From: Malachius bipustulatus
Taxonomy: Eukaryota; Arthropoda; Insecta; Coleoptera; Melyridae
DNA length: 64,000 nucleotides
Assembly (NCBI GenBank): GCA_910589415.1
Contig: OU342633.1
Coordinates: 40,058,210-40,122,209, forward strand
Direction of reading: 5' to 3'
The notes beneath the pieces were generated by a model. That model had not been told where the DNA came from. It worked only from the letters and a program-made list of their open reading frames with translations, and did not search any database. A program made the position numbers and the translations under genes. Positions within the stretch are counted from its first letter, which is position 1. Each line of letters begins with the position of its first letter. Shown here piece by piece: positions 22,514 to 35,529 of the stretch.

Positions 22514-22541
22514 GCTAAATATACTTGTTAGTATATTTAGC
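22514..22541. repeat. Perfect 11-bp hairpin
   Basis: GCTAAATATAC and GTATATTTAGC are exact inverted repeats around a TTGTTA loop. The hairpin sits in a run of CAGTGTCAGT-like strings. No function is implied. Confidence 0.6.
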
Positions 22542-24401
22542 ATTTAGTGTTGTGTTGTGATTTGAGTTTTAGTGTTGTGATTTGAAACGTTTTTAATACG
22601 AAATTAGCAGAATTACCTGTGTTATTGTACGGTGTGATAAACTATGAGTAACTTATTAATTGCGCGAATGCCTAAAAATCTATTTCCTTGTTTTGCTTGG
22701 GAAACGATTGAACTCCCTAGTACGTGGTCTTGTGGTTAAATTGCTGGAATATTTTACTTGCATATTAAGAAAACGGAGGTGTTATTCTTTCTTTTAAACG
22801 GCAACCAGCAGGTAGGGGACATGATATTTCTAATCATGATGAAAACAATAATTATTATCATTCTTACTTACTTGCATTATACATTTTTGTTATCGAAAAG
22901 TTGCAAGGCTCTACTTCGTCAATAACTTGTCGAAATAATATATTTATAGGATATTCATTATTCCTCAACACACGCCACTGACACGAACTGCGATACCACA
23001 TCTGGTTCGACTTAGAAATAAGTGTACGATTCAAATCGAATTAAATGAAATTGTTTAGTCAGAATCAGTGTGGCATGACAACGGACAACTCTCAGTGGAC
23101 AGCGTGTAAGTATTTATTTGTTTTTAGCCAACCTCTGTTTATTTATGCAAATTACACAAAAGTGGTGCTTTGGCGGTCATCGAGACGTATATTTTATATA
23201 TTTTTGTGTGCTTGTTTCTTTTTCATGATTTATGAGTTCTCGAAATAGCAAGATAAAAAAATATTTTTTATTTGAATTTTTAATCATAAAGATGATTAAA
23301 TCTCCGATTAGTTCTGGGGGTGAATTCAGCATTTGTGTTTTTGTAATATCTCCTTTCTCCCAATAATTGGCCAACTCTGGGTACTTTCTTAGTGTTTTCT
23401 AAGAACGAAGAATGGGAGTTGCGTTACCGTGTAGAAGGTCCTGGGATTCATTCAAATCTCAAATCTAGACGATCACGATCACAGGTTTAATTATCAGGGA
23501 TTATAAAAACTTAAAGTGTTTAAAATTTGGTCGCAATAAGCAGGTTTCGCATAGAAAAATTTATTTAGAAAAACGTTCTCCGAGAAAAAGGGCCAAAAAG
23601 AAACGAAGAATATAAAGTAATATAATAGAAAAAATAGAGCTTTTACTGCTTTCATTTCTCGTTTATATTTGTCGACAACCTTCTCTGGCGAGGATCCACA
23701 TTAATTAGCTCACTCAAATCCCTTACATTCAAGAGTAATTGAATGAATCTCTTTGCATACACCCTTCAGAATTATTGTAAGTCTTGTTAGCGTATCCATG
23801 TTGCTTGGTAAAGTGATGATTTATTTACTGAAAGCACTTCAAAATAGTACGAGTATTTCCCATTAAGTTTTAATAATAACGACTCGTTTTCCTTTAAGTT
23901 TTCCTCAATGAAAATAGATGCTGTAAATATTTAATACCACCGTTTCGTATCATGAAAGTATGACCTATTTATCTGGAAATTCAGGCCATTTTATTAATAG
24001 CTCTCCCCTAATATTGTGGTAACAACGTTAAAAAACAATTTCACGATCTTTGTCATGGTAATCATTGTCAGTTGTCATTTTATAAACGTGAACATCGTTC
24101 GATTCACGTCACGGTGTCCTGTTAACGAATTTAACTTTCCAGTCAAAAAGGAAAGGTAAAAGGAAAGACAATCAGAAATGAATTATCTCAGTGGTGGTTT
24201 CTTTGATCCCTTCCTTTGTTTGATTTGTTCAATTTCCGTCAACTTTTCTCTCTTTTGGGGCAAGGTGTTGAATTCACTTTGGTAATTACTCAGTTTTGTA
24301 ATCTCTAACTATTATTCTTGTTTCTGTTCATTTATTATGCGAAGAGTTTTCATTAACAGATACCGTTAAAATACCGTCGGAAATTGAGAATTAACGAGCG
24401 G

Positions 24402-24690
24402 CTGTTTTCGAGAGAATTATCTTTTCTCGCTCTTTGTACTTCTAAGTACCTACACCACCGGAAAATTCTACTGTTCAAGATTTTATCCTTTTCATTTTTG
24501 TTCTACTACTGAATTTAGATTTAGGTACATGTCTCGAACGCCAGCTTTATGCTATTATACTTTTCGAGAGAATTTTTTTATCTCTCTGTTTGTACCTCTA
24601 GTGCACCACTGCGCATGGTTGTGACCTTCTGATTCTAGTTCTATTGCTTTATTTTGAATTACGTCTCGAGCGCCAAATTCATTCGTAATA
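24402..24690. repeat. Two-copy degenerate tandem repeat
   Basis: TTTTCGAGAGAAT begins both copies (about 24405 and 24562). Each continues through CTCTNTTTGTAC, then ACCACNG, and ends in a CTCGA(A/G)CGCCA string (24533 and 24665). The period is about 157 bp and the copies are strongly diverged. Confidence 0.6.
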
Positions 24691-27232
24691 GGTTAAAGTA
24701 TTCTAATTATTGTATAATCACGTTTATTCGTACTTACGCTATCGAGGTACTTATAACGGGATCGTTGCTGTGAAGATTAATCCCATTAAGAGGTGTAAAA
24801 AGATCTTATCGAAAGATTATTGGCTCACCTCTCGGTCAAGTAGTTCTAGGCAGGATTTAGTAAAGCTTTTTTAATGCTATTGTTCAATATCATAAATGAT
24901 GAGCCTCACTGCCTCACTAATGAGATAATTGATGCGGATTATGTCTGTCGGAGGGCCCCTAAGCTTGGCAGATTACTCCTCAAACAGCGAGGCTGGCTCA
25001 GCAGTTGTACTGAAACAGAGACTGTGATGAACCAAATGATGGTTTGAATGATCCCCGTGCCAATTAATTACATACATATTTATATTCGGGGTGGGTTTTT
25101 TAAATTTAGTCTGTGTTTCACTAAATCGGTTGCTTCGGAAGTTTTCAAACCAGTTTTCAAGTCCTTGTTCTGTAACTCTGGGAACTGGCCTACGCAATAT
25201 TCTAAGCCATGCTAAGCCTGCAAAAAGTCTTGGTGAACACTGTAAGTTTTGGTAAAACTATTGACAAAAATTTTACCTGCCAGGAATGTCTCTGAGTAGG
25301 TATACTTTCACTGCTATATCACTGAATAAGGACAAAAGTGAGCACCTTTTCTAAGAAGCTTGTAAATGGGTTTCTACAGAAACTTCCATCCAAGCACTGC
25401 AATCATGATAATTATTCCAGACAGCATAAAGAGAACATCCAAATTCCATGAAGATTATTACTCCCATTGCGAAAATAACTTTCCACTGTAGCAGTTTTTC
25501 GCTTTTACGTGAGCGCTTAAATTAATTTGAACAATATAAATAAATAGCCAAACTTCAGTTATTTGGGAGAACATAATTAGGTAGCAGTGACAGTTCCTAT
25601 GTCCCCGTTACTTTGAGATACACATGGTGAGAAACACTGTTTACGACGCATATCTACTGAAGGATTCAGAGTTACGGATGAAATACCGATGATTTGTGAC
25701 TAAGAACTGGTAGTAAAATTACAGTTATTTTGAAACAACCCGAAACAAATAACACATGTTAGTAACCGTGACAGCGGATTACAATCATAGAAAGTCGAAT
25801 AGACTAGTCTACTAATAAGTCTTACTATGTCATATTAATAAAAAACCAAGTTAAGACATAAGTTTTCATCTCCAGCGCCAACTCGGGACGTGTTAATTAT
25901 TGAACACCCGATTATATGTCGTAATAAATATAAAGAAAAATGAAATATGAATAAATTTAAAAAAATCTAACAGGGGAACGGGAACAGGGAAAATAGGACG
26001 ACAGAATTTCTCAACCTTCATAGAAACGGCCAATTTTACTCCTTGGGTTAAATAAAAATATAGAACTCCTAAGCTTTCAGTAACTGTCATTAACTTATCG
26101 AACCGTCAATAATAAAAAGAAGAACCACAACTAGACAAATATCCCAGACGTGGCTATAAAATTTATAAAATTGCTTCCTCTTGCACACCTATTTTCAAGA
26201 AAACCATCTCTTCCATAACATAAATCTCCAAAACACTAAATTCCATAAAAGCACCTGAAATACTCAACTAATCGGCGTAAGTATCATTCCAAGACCTGGT
26301 TTTGAAGTAACCTAACACAAATCTTAGATCCTGAGTTATGTATCTGTTGATTGTGCCCTGTCGCCGACCTATTTCTAGGGGTTACTTGCCCCAGGTATAA
26401 CCGTTTGCACCCTTTAGTGACCATCCGATCGATACCCGCCACAGACACAACAGGAGACGAAAACAGAGTCGCCGGGATTCACCAACCGGGCGGCTTCTGC
26501 TTGACTCACTTACGTTATGCGTCCGTCTATTCGTCGTCGGTGTGAATAAGGGATGTCGAGAAATTTATTAAAACCGCATTCTATTTTTTCTTTCACTCCT
26601 ATTAATAATTTATTAAGTTGCTGAAATACAAAGCTGTCAAATAAAAAATCAAAGAGATTTTCATCTCTTATGAAAAGGTAGGTCATCTAACTAGCCAGTC
26701 GGGCATTGGGGGAAAAGTTCAAATACCTCAGGATCGTGTTTACGATTGAGGGAAAAATGGAAATGGAGATCAATATACGAATAGGTGTAGCTTCTTCTGT
26801 ATTTTTGTACAGTTGGAGTTTTCCGGGGGTATCGAATAAAAAACTGGAATAAAAACAGATGACAAATGGTTGACACATAAATCAAAACGCACTCTTTCTG
26901 TTATTTTAAAAGAACTAGAATTCTGTTTATCTCAATAATGTAATTCAAAATCACAACCAAATTTGGGCTGGAGTTCTATGTAAGAAGTCATCATGCTTTA
27001 TACATAATTAGAAACGATCAAACTAATTTATCAAGCCTTTGTTATTCTTAAAGATTGATAATGAACCAATAGTCTCATGGCTCATGTCCCTTGCCCCATT
27101 ATATTAAAGCTCTTAGAATCGATGATTCTTGGGACGTGACGAAAGCCCAGGTGCCTAAAGAAACTTTGAAGGAGGCGCAACTGGCACGACGATTTTGAAT
27201 ATAGAATAGAACGGTTAGTTCTATGTGATTAA

Positions 27233-27660
27233 TTGTGCCAATTTTTTTATATAAATGCCGTGTGGAAAAGGGAGGAGGAAATTCTTCAGCCGTCTATGGA
27301 CCAACTGCATGACAACCAACTGGCTGAAGAATGCTTTCAGCAGGAAGGTGCACGACCCCATTGCACTATCGAAACGTTAGATCTGTTAAGTGAGTACTAC
27401 GACGATCGACTTATCAGTCGTAATGCACCCATAACATGGCCGGCCAGATCCTGCTACTTCGCACCATATGACTTCTTTTTATGGCCTTACATCAAAAACT
27501 CAATATTTGTGACACCAATAATTAATAATTTGGCAGAATTACGTCACAGACTCGAGGAATAGTTCATCTAGATAAACAATATACCCGAACTGTTACAAAG
27601 TGCCCTTAGTGGAGTGAGAAACCATGTCATGTCAGCTAGAACTGTCGCGAACTAACTAAC
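27233..27660 (+). pseudogene. Mariner-like transposase C-terminal fragment
   Basis: An open frame of 109 codons (27233-27562) holds the C-terminal half of a mariner-type transposase. Visible are AEECFQQEGARPHCTIET, corresponding to the QQDGAPPH block around the second catalytic residue, and RLISRNAPITWPARSCYF followed by APYDFFLWPYIKN, which keeps the third Asp. The second catalytic Asp is Glu. Forty-one residues separate the two positions, the same DD41D spacing as the element at 5.5-7.7 kb. After a stop at 27560 the frame continues with a helical tail, NIPELLQSALSGVRNHVM, to about 27655. The N-terminal half was not found, so this is a truncated relic. Confidence 0.8.
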
Positions 27661-27664
27661 CGAC

Positions 27665-30600
27665 CATCAATAATAATTATTAGAGAATTACTTAGCCAGT
27701 GTTCCTTCGTTACAATCTGAAGCTCTCAGACACGATATTGACTGCGATATCTACATATTATTATTATATTTAGTCAGAATATTTTTTGCAAGCAAAAAAT
27801 GTTTTTAAAATTTTCCTGTTTTCGTCGGAAAATCTTCTGACACTTCGTGGAAGTTTTAAAGAATCACTATCATTTTATAATTAAATTTCTTGAGAGGAAT
27901 TATACTCACAGAACATTTTTATTTCACTTTTACTACGTTCTTTGGGGGATTTTGACGGCTTGGCAGCTGGGATAGTAAAAAGAGTAATTGTAAGTTCAGA
28001 GGCTATTTGTAATTCGCTTTGGGGCTGCCGAGTTACTGCCGGGAAAGAAAAGTGGATAAAAGTTTAGGTAGAAAAGGTTTATTTACTTTTTCACGAGTTC
28101 GTTTGAAAGAGTGGTGCTTGATTGCCGTTCATGATTAAGTACCTACATTCTCCGTATTTTATACTTTTTAGCTACTCAGTAGGTACGTACAATCCAAAAT
28201 TAGCCCTTCATAAAGTTACTCGAAAACTTTGTAGCTTATTGAAATCTAAGCTTTTTTATAAAAATCAATTAATTCAATTTTGTGAGTTTGCTTAACCTTG
28301 AAGTTAAAAGCAAACTTGAAGAGTGATTTGGTATTTTTCTTGATATAACTTCAGGATGAAGGGAAAACATAACGAATCGATGATTGGAAATTTTAAACGA
28401 TCCGCTCTCCCTAGCTACATTAAATTGGGCGTATTCAATTAAGAGCATCAGTGAACACTTGATTTAAATTACAAATGAATTTCTAGTCGAGTGTGTCCTT
28501 TTCCTTCTCCCAGAGCTTCCACTTAGGCTTTGATAGTCTCACCAGCGTTTAATTATTATACTTTCTTTGCCATTGTGTCATGACGTAAACGTTAGGGAAA
28601 AGTTCGTCATTTCCAGCTTTCTCTATTCTAGTCGCAATTAGAAAGCAACATTTTGTCTGGCTGATATCAAGCAGAAAATCACACTGTTTGAATGAATGAC
28701 GTAATTTACGTTTTCACAAAATTAAGACTCTATTTTCAGTCACGATTTACATCGCTTCTCTTATCTTTTTGCTCTAGAATCATTTACACGTCACCAACTC
28801 CTCGACAAGTAAATAGGTGCAAAGCTGACTCAACGACTGCTGGGAAAATAAAGATAAATCCACATTCACATGCAGCTTACCTTCCACTTGTTTAACTGCT
28901 TGTATTTAAACATACGTGTCCATATTGAAGATTGAACCTCCAGAAGTTGATGAGAATGATCAAAAATTTTAAGATTATCTTGACCCCCAACCCTCATTAT
29001 TGTAGGGTTGATCTTTCTTGAACGATAAGGATTGCCTGAAGCTTCCAAATCTTGTAAAACATATTTAATCAGGTTAGAATCAGAAAAATTTTAAAGACTC
29101 ACAAAATTATTTGAAACGCCTAGGGAGCTCTTATTTACAACATCACTTTCTATGAGTATTTTTAATATTACAAGAAGTCTTTCGACGCTAACAATTTGTA
29201 TGGATGCTTAGTGAGAGTTGCCAGTCTCGTTGCAGTCAGGTCACTTCGCATTGATTTTTTTTCCTTGACGATTTTAATCGAATAGGTACTTGAATGTCGT
29301 GACTACATAAACAACTAAATTAAAGGATGCGAGATAAAACAATCTAGACCTGTCTCAGGTTTCTAGGTTCAGTGCGGGGGCGTAGCTATTCTAAGGAATG
29401 CAGCTCACGTTCTTAAAGGTAGGAGTATTTAGCATCCCACGATTGGGGAATTATGGAAAGTACGGAACCCCGAGGGAGCGGCCACCGGAAAAGTCAAGTT
29501 GAAAAGAAAGAAAAACCACTGGAATAATCCCGCGTGTAGTACTTAATGCCGCTTTTATTAAATAATTCCCGTTCCGGCGAATTTGAAGATTCTTGTTAAA
29601 CCGGCGAGGTTTATTTTTTGTCTCGATGACAATTTATTCCCTCTTGAAGTTACACGGGACAATAAAATGTTTTCATATAGGAAAGTTTCATCCGGCAGGC
29701 TGCGAGGGTTGTTTTCATTTGTCAGAATAAATATTTTACCTTGAAAGCGATTTTTAATACTGAAGGAAATGGAGTAATTCTTCTAAAAATAGAGACTTTC
29801 AATAATTATAATGAGAATCGGTTGGTTTATATTGAAAAAAGATACTCTACTTCCCATTAATTTTTTTTACTAGATCCTGTACTTCATTAAAAGAAAATAA
29901 ACACATGATTCAATCGTTTCTCAAATAATTGCACTACCTCGAATAATCCAGCTCCCGAGTCCCATGACATTTATATCTTTAAAGCTACTCATGAAAGGCA
30001 TTTTGACGAGTTATTATTATTTTTTTTTTTCATTAAATTAATTTGAAATATGCATTATTGCACACAGGCATGTTTTTATCTGAGTTTGTTGCGTGTTGAA
30101 TATGCGAATTCAGGGCTGTTGAAGTCAGAATTTTGACATCACAACAGCCCCGGTTGCTCATAGCTCACAGCAACAGAAGTTGTGCACTATGCGGTGAGAA
30201 ACTACTACTAAAATAATTCTACGTATAGAAGAAAAAAATGATATTAACTTTTTTTTGTTTTCTCAACAAATTATTCAATTATTTAGAAAGTAATACCAAA
30301 CATCTGGGGTGCTTTGAAAAGACATGACGGGTATCAAGAGCTCAATCGACCTTTCTAGTTCAGCAGAAAACATATTAGTTCAAACCTGAAATTTTGTCTT
30401 CACCTAATACTTAGTTTGACGATGTCAAATAAATCAAAATGTTGTCAAAAGAATCATTCTTAAAAAAGCTGTAATCAAGCATGAAGCGATAGAGATGGCT
30501 CTTCCCTAAAATAAGGACGCAGTCCAATTTATTGTGTATTAAAGCAATTGAAGGTGATTAAATCAGAAGACTGGATTAGGAGAATTTCCAGGTTCTATAA

Positions 30601-32850
30601 AAAGTGACGGCCGTTAAAACTGAATTCTTTTGAAGTTCGATCTGTTAAATCAACTTAAAATTCTTTTTTACATTTCAAACCTAAATCAACTTTTTGAATA
30701 GCTTCAAAACTCCTTAATAAAACCACGAGCAATCCAAAATTCATTATCAGACTAGAGCTTTGTAGTCTGCTGCTGATATTTCTCGCGTTACTCGTTTCAG
30801 ACGTTTCGGAAATTGAGGATTTCCTCTAGGATTACCTTAACAGCAAGTTGACTGGCTTTGATCGTCCTACTCGTAACTTAACTCCACTTTTGAATTAATT
30901 ATTGATTAATAATTTCACAATGGGGATGTAAATTCCGCTTATCGTGGATAGATAAGTTGCTGTTTGCTAGATTAGATTAATATTTTAACGATCATTTTGT
31001 AACTGCTCTTGAGAGAAGAGCTTTTAGCAAAAATATATCCACGTCTTTGATGTAACATGATGTACATGTACCTGGTACATGTACATCCACTTTGAAGTCG
31101 CTAGGTAGGTATAAAGCTATTACCGCCCGGTTTAGCGTATAGATTACCAAGAATAACTGAAGAGAAGGGTCTGGTAAGCTGAGCTATTAAACTTAAAGCA
31201 ACATATCTCAATGCTAAAACCTCTTAAAAGGGTCGCTGCTTGCTGTATTTACTGGTTACATTATGAATTGACGCACCACTGATTCAGTTCTTGGGACAAC
31301 TATTTAAAACAGCAACAGTATAAATTTCCAATATCACTTATCACGTATAACTGTAGATCTTTGTGTATATTATTATCCATAAGTTAGCTTTCAAAATATT
31401 TTACCACTTTATTGTTGGCAATGATGAATGCAAAAAATCCTAATTCTGACGTGTAGTCAGGGCTTATCGCCCAAGATATTTCGTTTCTGCTGTTGTCGAC
31501 GCTTTTGTACCAATTGTTCCGAAGCTTTTTACCACACTTCGAGGGTCTCTACTTTCATTAGTCAGCTGACTAACGTTTGTGGCCGAAGGTCAAAATAAAT
31601 ATGTCCCTCCGGGCTGCAGCTAATCGAAAACCACATGGTCTAGATCATGTACTCCTCGACTTTTTTAGTCCGATGGAAAAGAGACGTTTGATCCTCGGCT
31701 GATGGATTCAGGGCTTGGTTCTCACACAATATTTCCATTAAATCACAATATTTGAGAATAAAATTCCAAGAGAAAACAATTCTTCACTCCCATGGAAAAA
31801 CAGCGTGTTCTTTTTCTCCTATTTTATCTACCATTCAAGGCCTAGCTGTTGTTCTTCCCCTACTGTCCAAATGGCTGGTAAAAACCAAAGACCGTGAACA
31901 CTAAAGAAGAACTTCTTCCCTTCCTAAAGAAAGATGTTGACGGAATCAGGAGGAACACCAATCTTAGTCATCACTATTGTGGAATACTCACACAATATTC
32001 CCATGGAATGATTATATTAAAAAAATCCACGAGAAAATATACTTTAGATAGAATGGAGATGGTTAAAGGAAATTTCCTGCTTCTACAAAATAACAAACAA
32101 TTATTATTATATGTAGAGTTAGAGAGAAAATAATTCCCTTTACTTACTCCAAATTAATCTCAACAACATAAACACTAATCCCACAACAAATTTTACATTA
32201 ATTTCTGTACACGCTATTCTAAATCAGTTTCACCCCTTTTATTACATCAATAAATGAATCAGCTCTCCCCCTAACGTTGCTATTATAACCGCGCACAACC
32301 CTTAGGCGTCCAGAAATATCGGTGTTATTTACCCGAATGATTAATAAGCCTACAGGTGCTCCTAATGAAGAAGTGGAATGCTCTCTGGCTTGATGTGCTC
32401 TTTATGGGCTACCTGTTACCATCGAGGAGCAGATGGATGAGTTCAGACCACGCGATCCTTCTATATGTCAGCTTGACGGATAAGGAGAAGAGGTGGACTC
32501 ATTAGGGGTGGAACCTGTTAACCAGGGGTTGTAAATTGCTTCACGTTTCTTTTGAGTTCAGCTCTAGAGTGTGTAATTTTGTTGGTATTATTGGATGGGA
32601 TCGGAAATGTCAGATAGAGTAACCGATTGCAGGAGTAAAACAATTGAGAGAGATAAATTAAAGAAAATGCGAGCTTAAAAAATGTGATAAATTATTGGGA
32701 GTGATACAAGTATGACGCCGTTCCAGGGAATCGATAGTTCATTAAGGAAATAGTCGGATGCATCGTACGATCAGCCTGTATGTTTGTGATGTGCGGTCCC
32801 TGTTGGAGGGCCGGGCCGTGAAGGACTGGTATTACGTCAGCGGAGGCGCC
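27665..32850. other. Long stretch without identified genes
   Basis: No exon, RNA gene or complete transposon is supportable. The only distinct structure is a perfect 29-bp palindrome at 31059-31087. Open frames of 60-79 codons (for example 31894-32133) have no recognisable content. Confidence 0.35.
31059..31087. repeat. Perfect 14-bp inverted repeat
   Basis: GATGTACATGTACC and GGTACATGTACATC are exact reverse complements separated by one T. It could extrude a cruciform or bind a dimeric protein, but nothing nearby assigns a role. Confidence 0.7.
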
Positions 32851-32853
32851 TAG

Positions 32854-32992
32854 CCAGTGCCACCCACAAACGATCAATACGGCATCAATGCGCCGCCACT
32901 TGTACCGCCGCCATCGCCACCGCCACCGCCGCCGGCTCATTCACAACCGGCCACCTCCGGCTACCCTGCGGGGGGCCACCACCTATCCACAG
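32854..32992 (+). CDS. Candidate proline-rich exon (unassigned)
   Basis: A GC-rich segment in AT-rich surroundings is preceded by TAG (32851-32853), which can serve as a splice acceptor. In phase 0 it reads PVPPTNDQYGINAPPLV, then a run of prolines (PPPSPPPPPP) and AHSQPATSGYPAGGHHLS. A plausible donor GTCAGT lies at about 32993. Such low-complexity proline stretches occur in transcription factors and signalling adaptors, but no family is recognised. The upstream pyrimidine tract is poor, which weakens the acceptor. The opposite strand is also open over this stretch but reads as an Arg/Trp repeat, typical of an antisense shadow. An alternative is a simple CCG/CCA-rich repeat with no coding role. 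Confidence 0.35.
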
Positions 32993-33069
32993 TGTCAGTA
33001 GTAGATGTGTTTACGTGGAGCCTTTCGGTAAAACCCGAGCTTTATTGGTAAACCCCGATGCTGATGAAA

Positions 33070-33715
33070 CAATCCAAAGTGACTTAACAATATCTTTTGT
33101 TTGTTGCCAGTACCACTCTGTTTGTTTCCTCTGTTAATCGTGGAATTATTGAACTATGATTATTAATGAACCTTGGAGGTTCAATAGGGATACATAAAAT
33201 AGAATTGGACCAATAATTTAACCGGAATTTTAGAAAACGGAAAGGGTTTTTTTGACAAAAAACATAATAGGATTTTAGAGAGGCGATTAGCGTTTAAAAT
33301 ATTCCCCTACTTCTCAATAAATCTTAGATGAGATGAACCTTACAAGCATCATCCATGTGAGTCAATTCCCGTGCCAGTTTGTTGCAGACATATTGTTACA
33401 GCTTTCGAGTGCTTTCCCAAAAATGATGCCATAATTTTTTCAGTAATATCGGAAAATGGCGTTTAATTTTTCCACGCAATAAAACGGGAGCACCGAGAGT
33501 TGCACCATAAGACGCCGGGACGTTATCTGGACGTTCCCTCGGGATGTCCTTTAAGAACTTCGTCGTCCTTTTCATTACGATTAAAGTACGTTTGTCTAAC
33601 GTAACCGACGTGGAACCGAAAAAATTTAGAAAGTGATTTTGTCCCCTGTCGAAGGTTAGCGATCATCATGATTACTTGCAGCATGTTAACTGCGACACTG
33701 AATAGGTGTTCTGAT
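33070..33715. other. No identified gene
   Basis: Mixed-composition sequence with no supportable exon, RNA gene or repeat lies between the proline-rich candidate exon and the LINE endonuclease fragment. Confidence 0.35.
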
Positions 33716-33719
33716 GATG

Positions 33720-34430
33720 AACAGTTTTATCGATTGACTGTTTGATGCGTTTTACGGTTAGTCTGAAATCTGAATGTTGCAACTACGGAATTATGGTCGG
33801 AGGCAATGTCTGCACCAGGGTATAATATATTTGTTTCTACCATTTTTTTCTTTTGTATAAAATTCAACTAGTCTCTCTCCCCTTTCATTGCGGTCTCCAA
33901 GTCGATGTTCTCCAATCAGGTCTTCTCATTTTGCGCTACCAATTTTGGCGTTCATATCTCCCATTATAATTAAAATTTCATGCTTTTTGATATTTCTTAG
34001 TAACTGGCCCATATGTTCATAGAATTCTTCTAGTTCTCTGTCTTCGCTTTCTGATATCGGCGCGTAGACTTGCAAGAAGTTCATTTTTATTTTTAGTGTT
34101 TTCAATGGCACATCATTATTCTTTCCGAGAGAGGTACAAAGTTTGTGACTGATTTGTTAGTTTCGTTGTCCAGCAAGATTCCGACTACGTTTGGGTGTCT
34201 CTGCTGGTCGTTACTGCCTGAGAAATATAATAAGAAATACATACTAATTCCAAGTATATTAATTTCTAGTATGCTCATCTCCAATGCTAAATTATGGAGT
34301 TTTTCAGCCTAAAAAAAAAAACATTTCACGTTCCAGTTTTAAAGGTCCCTCCGGGGTTTCTTCGTACCCCTTACCTTAAGGTCTGCCGGTGACTGAAGGA
34401 AGGTAATTGTTCTATTTGCATTCATCATGA
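33720..34430 (-). pseudogene. LINE APE-type endonuclease fragment
   Basis: This is the N-terminal endonuclease of a non-LTR retrotransposon ORF2, the kind often annotated in insect genomes as craniofacial development protein 2-like. In order on the minus strand: WNVKCF and AEKLHNLALEMSILEINIL with LGIS (34340-34240, first strand and Glu region, partly damaged), HPNVVGILLDNETNKSVTNF (about 34195), NFLQVYAPISESEDRELEEF (about 34080) and IIMGDMNAKIG with the catalytic Asp/Asn pair (about 33940). Next comes LGDRNERGERLVEFYTKE, and finally DIASDHNSVVATFR with the catalytic SDH triad (about 33815). Frameshifts separate several blocks and there is no reverse transcriptase downstream, so it is a 5' piece of a dead element. 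Confidence 0.85.
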
Positions 34431-34831
34431 CGATTATACTATTATACTAGTGCAATTGTTAATGAAATGATTTCCCTTTGCCGTCTCCATCACTGTGCAG
34501 ACGCCGTTCCACTGCTTATCAACACTCCGTTTGTTGTCTGTTTTCACAGTCATTCCCATCTATTGCCCGTGAACAGTTCTGATGAGACCTGCTACTGCTA
34601 GTTGTTGCCCCGGGTATCACATTTACCCGGTACCACAGATATCTGGGAGGCTTTCCCATATCCACCACCTGGAGTGGGGGGGGACTAACCATCCCCACAC
34701 GAGACACCAGCAAGGTATTATATTGAACTGAGACAACGAAAAAAACTATTTCTGGGTGACCATGACATCCTGTCAAAACTTTTCATTCCGCCTCCTATTT
34801 CATTAAAATTAGGAATATTTTGTAAGGAGAA

Positions 34832-35505
34832 TTAATTGGTCTGAACAACTCCTCCATGACAAAAAAATCATCAAATGGTACTTCAACCAATGCCCCAAAG
34901 TTCTCGTGCATGATTCAGATTTTTGACTTTTGACATTTTGCAGTTGTTGTTCCCTGCAAAAGCATCAAACTTTTAAGCTTTGGCTCACTGCCACGTTCAT
35001 CAGAAAGCGTTAGGGTTTGTGAGAAAGTTAAATCTTCGAGATAAAACGCAGAGAGAGAAAGAACTGCAGATTAATTGGTCTGCAAAACTCCATGGCAAAA
35101 AATCATCAAATGATACTTTAACCAACGCAAAAAAGTTCTCGTGCATGATTCAGATTTTTGACGTTTGACATGTTACAGTTGTCACCTGTTAAACATCCAT
35201 CTCTTCAGGTGTTGGTCACTGCCACGTTCACGTCTTTTAGAGGGAGTTAATTCTTAGAGATAAAACGCATAGAGAGGAATAACCGCAGATTAATTGGTCT
35301 ACATAACTCCATGGCAAAAAATGATCAAATCAACACCCCAAAGCTCTCATATTTTTGACTTTTGACATTTTGCAGTTGTCACCTGCAAAAACATCAAATT
35401 TTTAAGCTTTGGCTCACTGTCACGTTCATCAGAAAATCAGAAAGCGTTAGGGTTTATGAGAAAGTTAAATCTTCGAGATAAAACGCAGAGAGATGAAGAA
35501 CCGCA
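34832..35505. repeat. Three-copy tandem repeat (~215-240 bp unit)
   Basis: Units begin TTAATTGGTCT at 34832, 35071 and 35290. Each contains AAAAATCATCAAAT-like text, TTTTTGACNTTTGACAT, TTGCAGTTGT or its variant, GGCTCACTG or GGTCACTGCCACGTTCA, and ends with GAGATAAAACGCAGAGAG. The copies differ by indels and about 10-15 percent substitutions by eye. There is no coding content. It looks like a short satellite block. Confidence 0.85.
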
Positions 35506-35529
35506 GGTAGAGTAATAAAACGATGTTGA

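Larger units (their letters stand above)
22200..27090. other. Long stretch without identified genes
   Basis: This contains a short perfect hairpin at 22514-22541, a decayed tandem duplication at 24402-24690, and GC-richer text at 26350-26540 that is open for 64 codons but unrecognised. Everything else is AT-rich without coding signal that I can support. Confidence 0.35.

Noticed and set aside
32692..32940. Arg/Trp-rich minus-strand frame opposite the proline-rich candidate
   Set aside because: The RWRWRWRR text is just the complement of CCG/CCA repeats, and the remainder has no recognisable feature.
34832..35505. CRISPR-like array
   Set aside because: The units are long, diverged and contiguous with no spacers. 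The sequence is eukaryotic, so it is a satellite-type tandem repeat.
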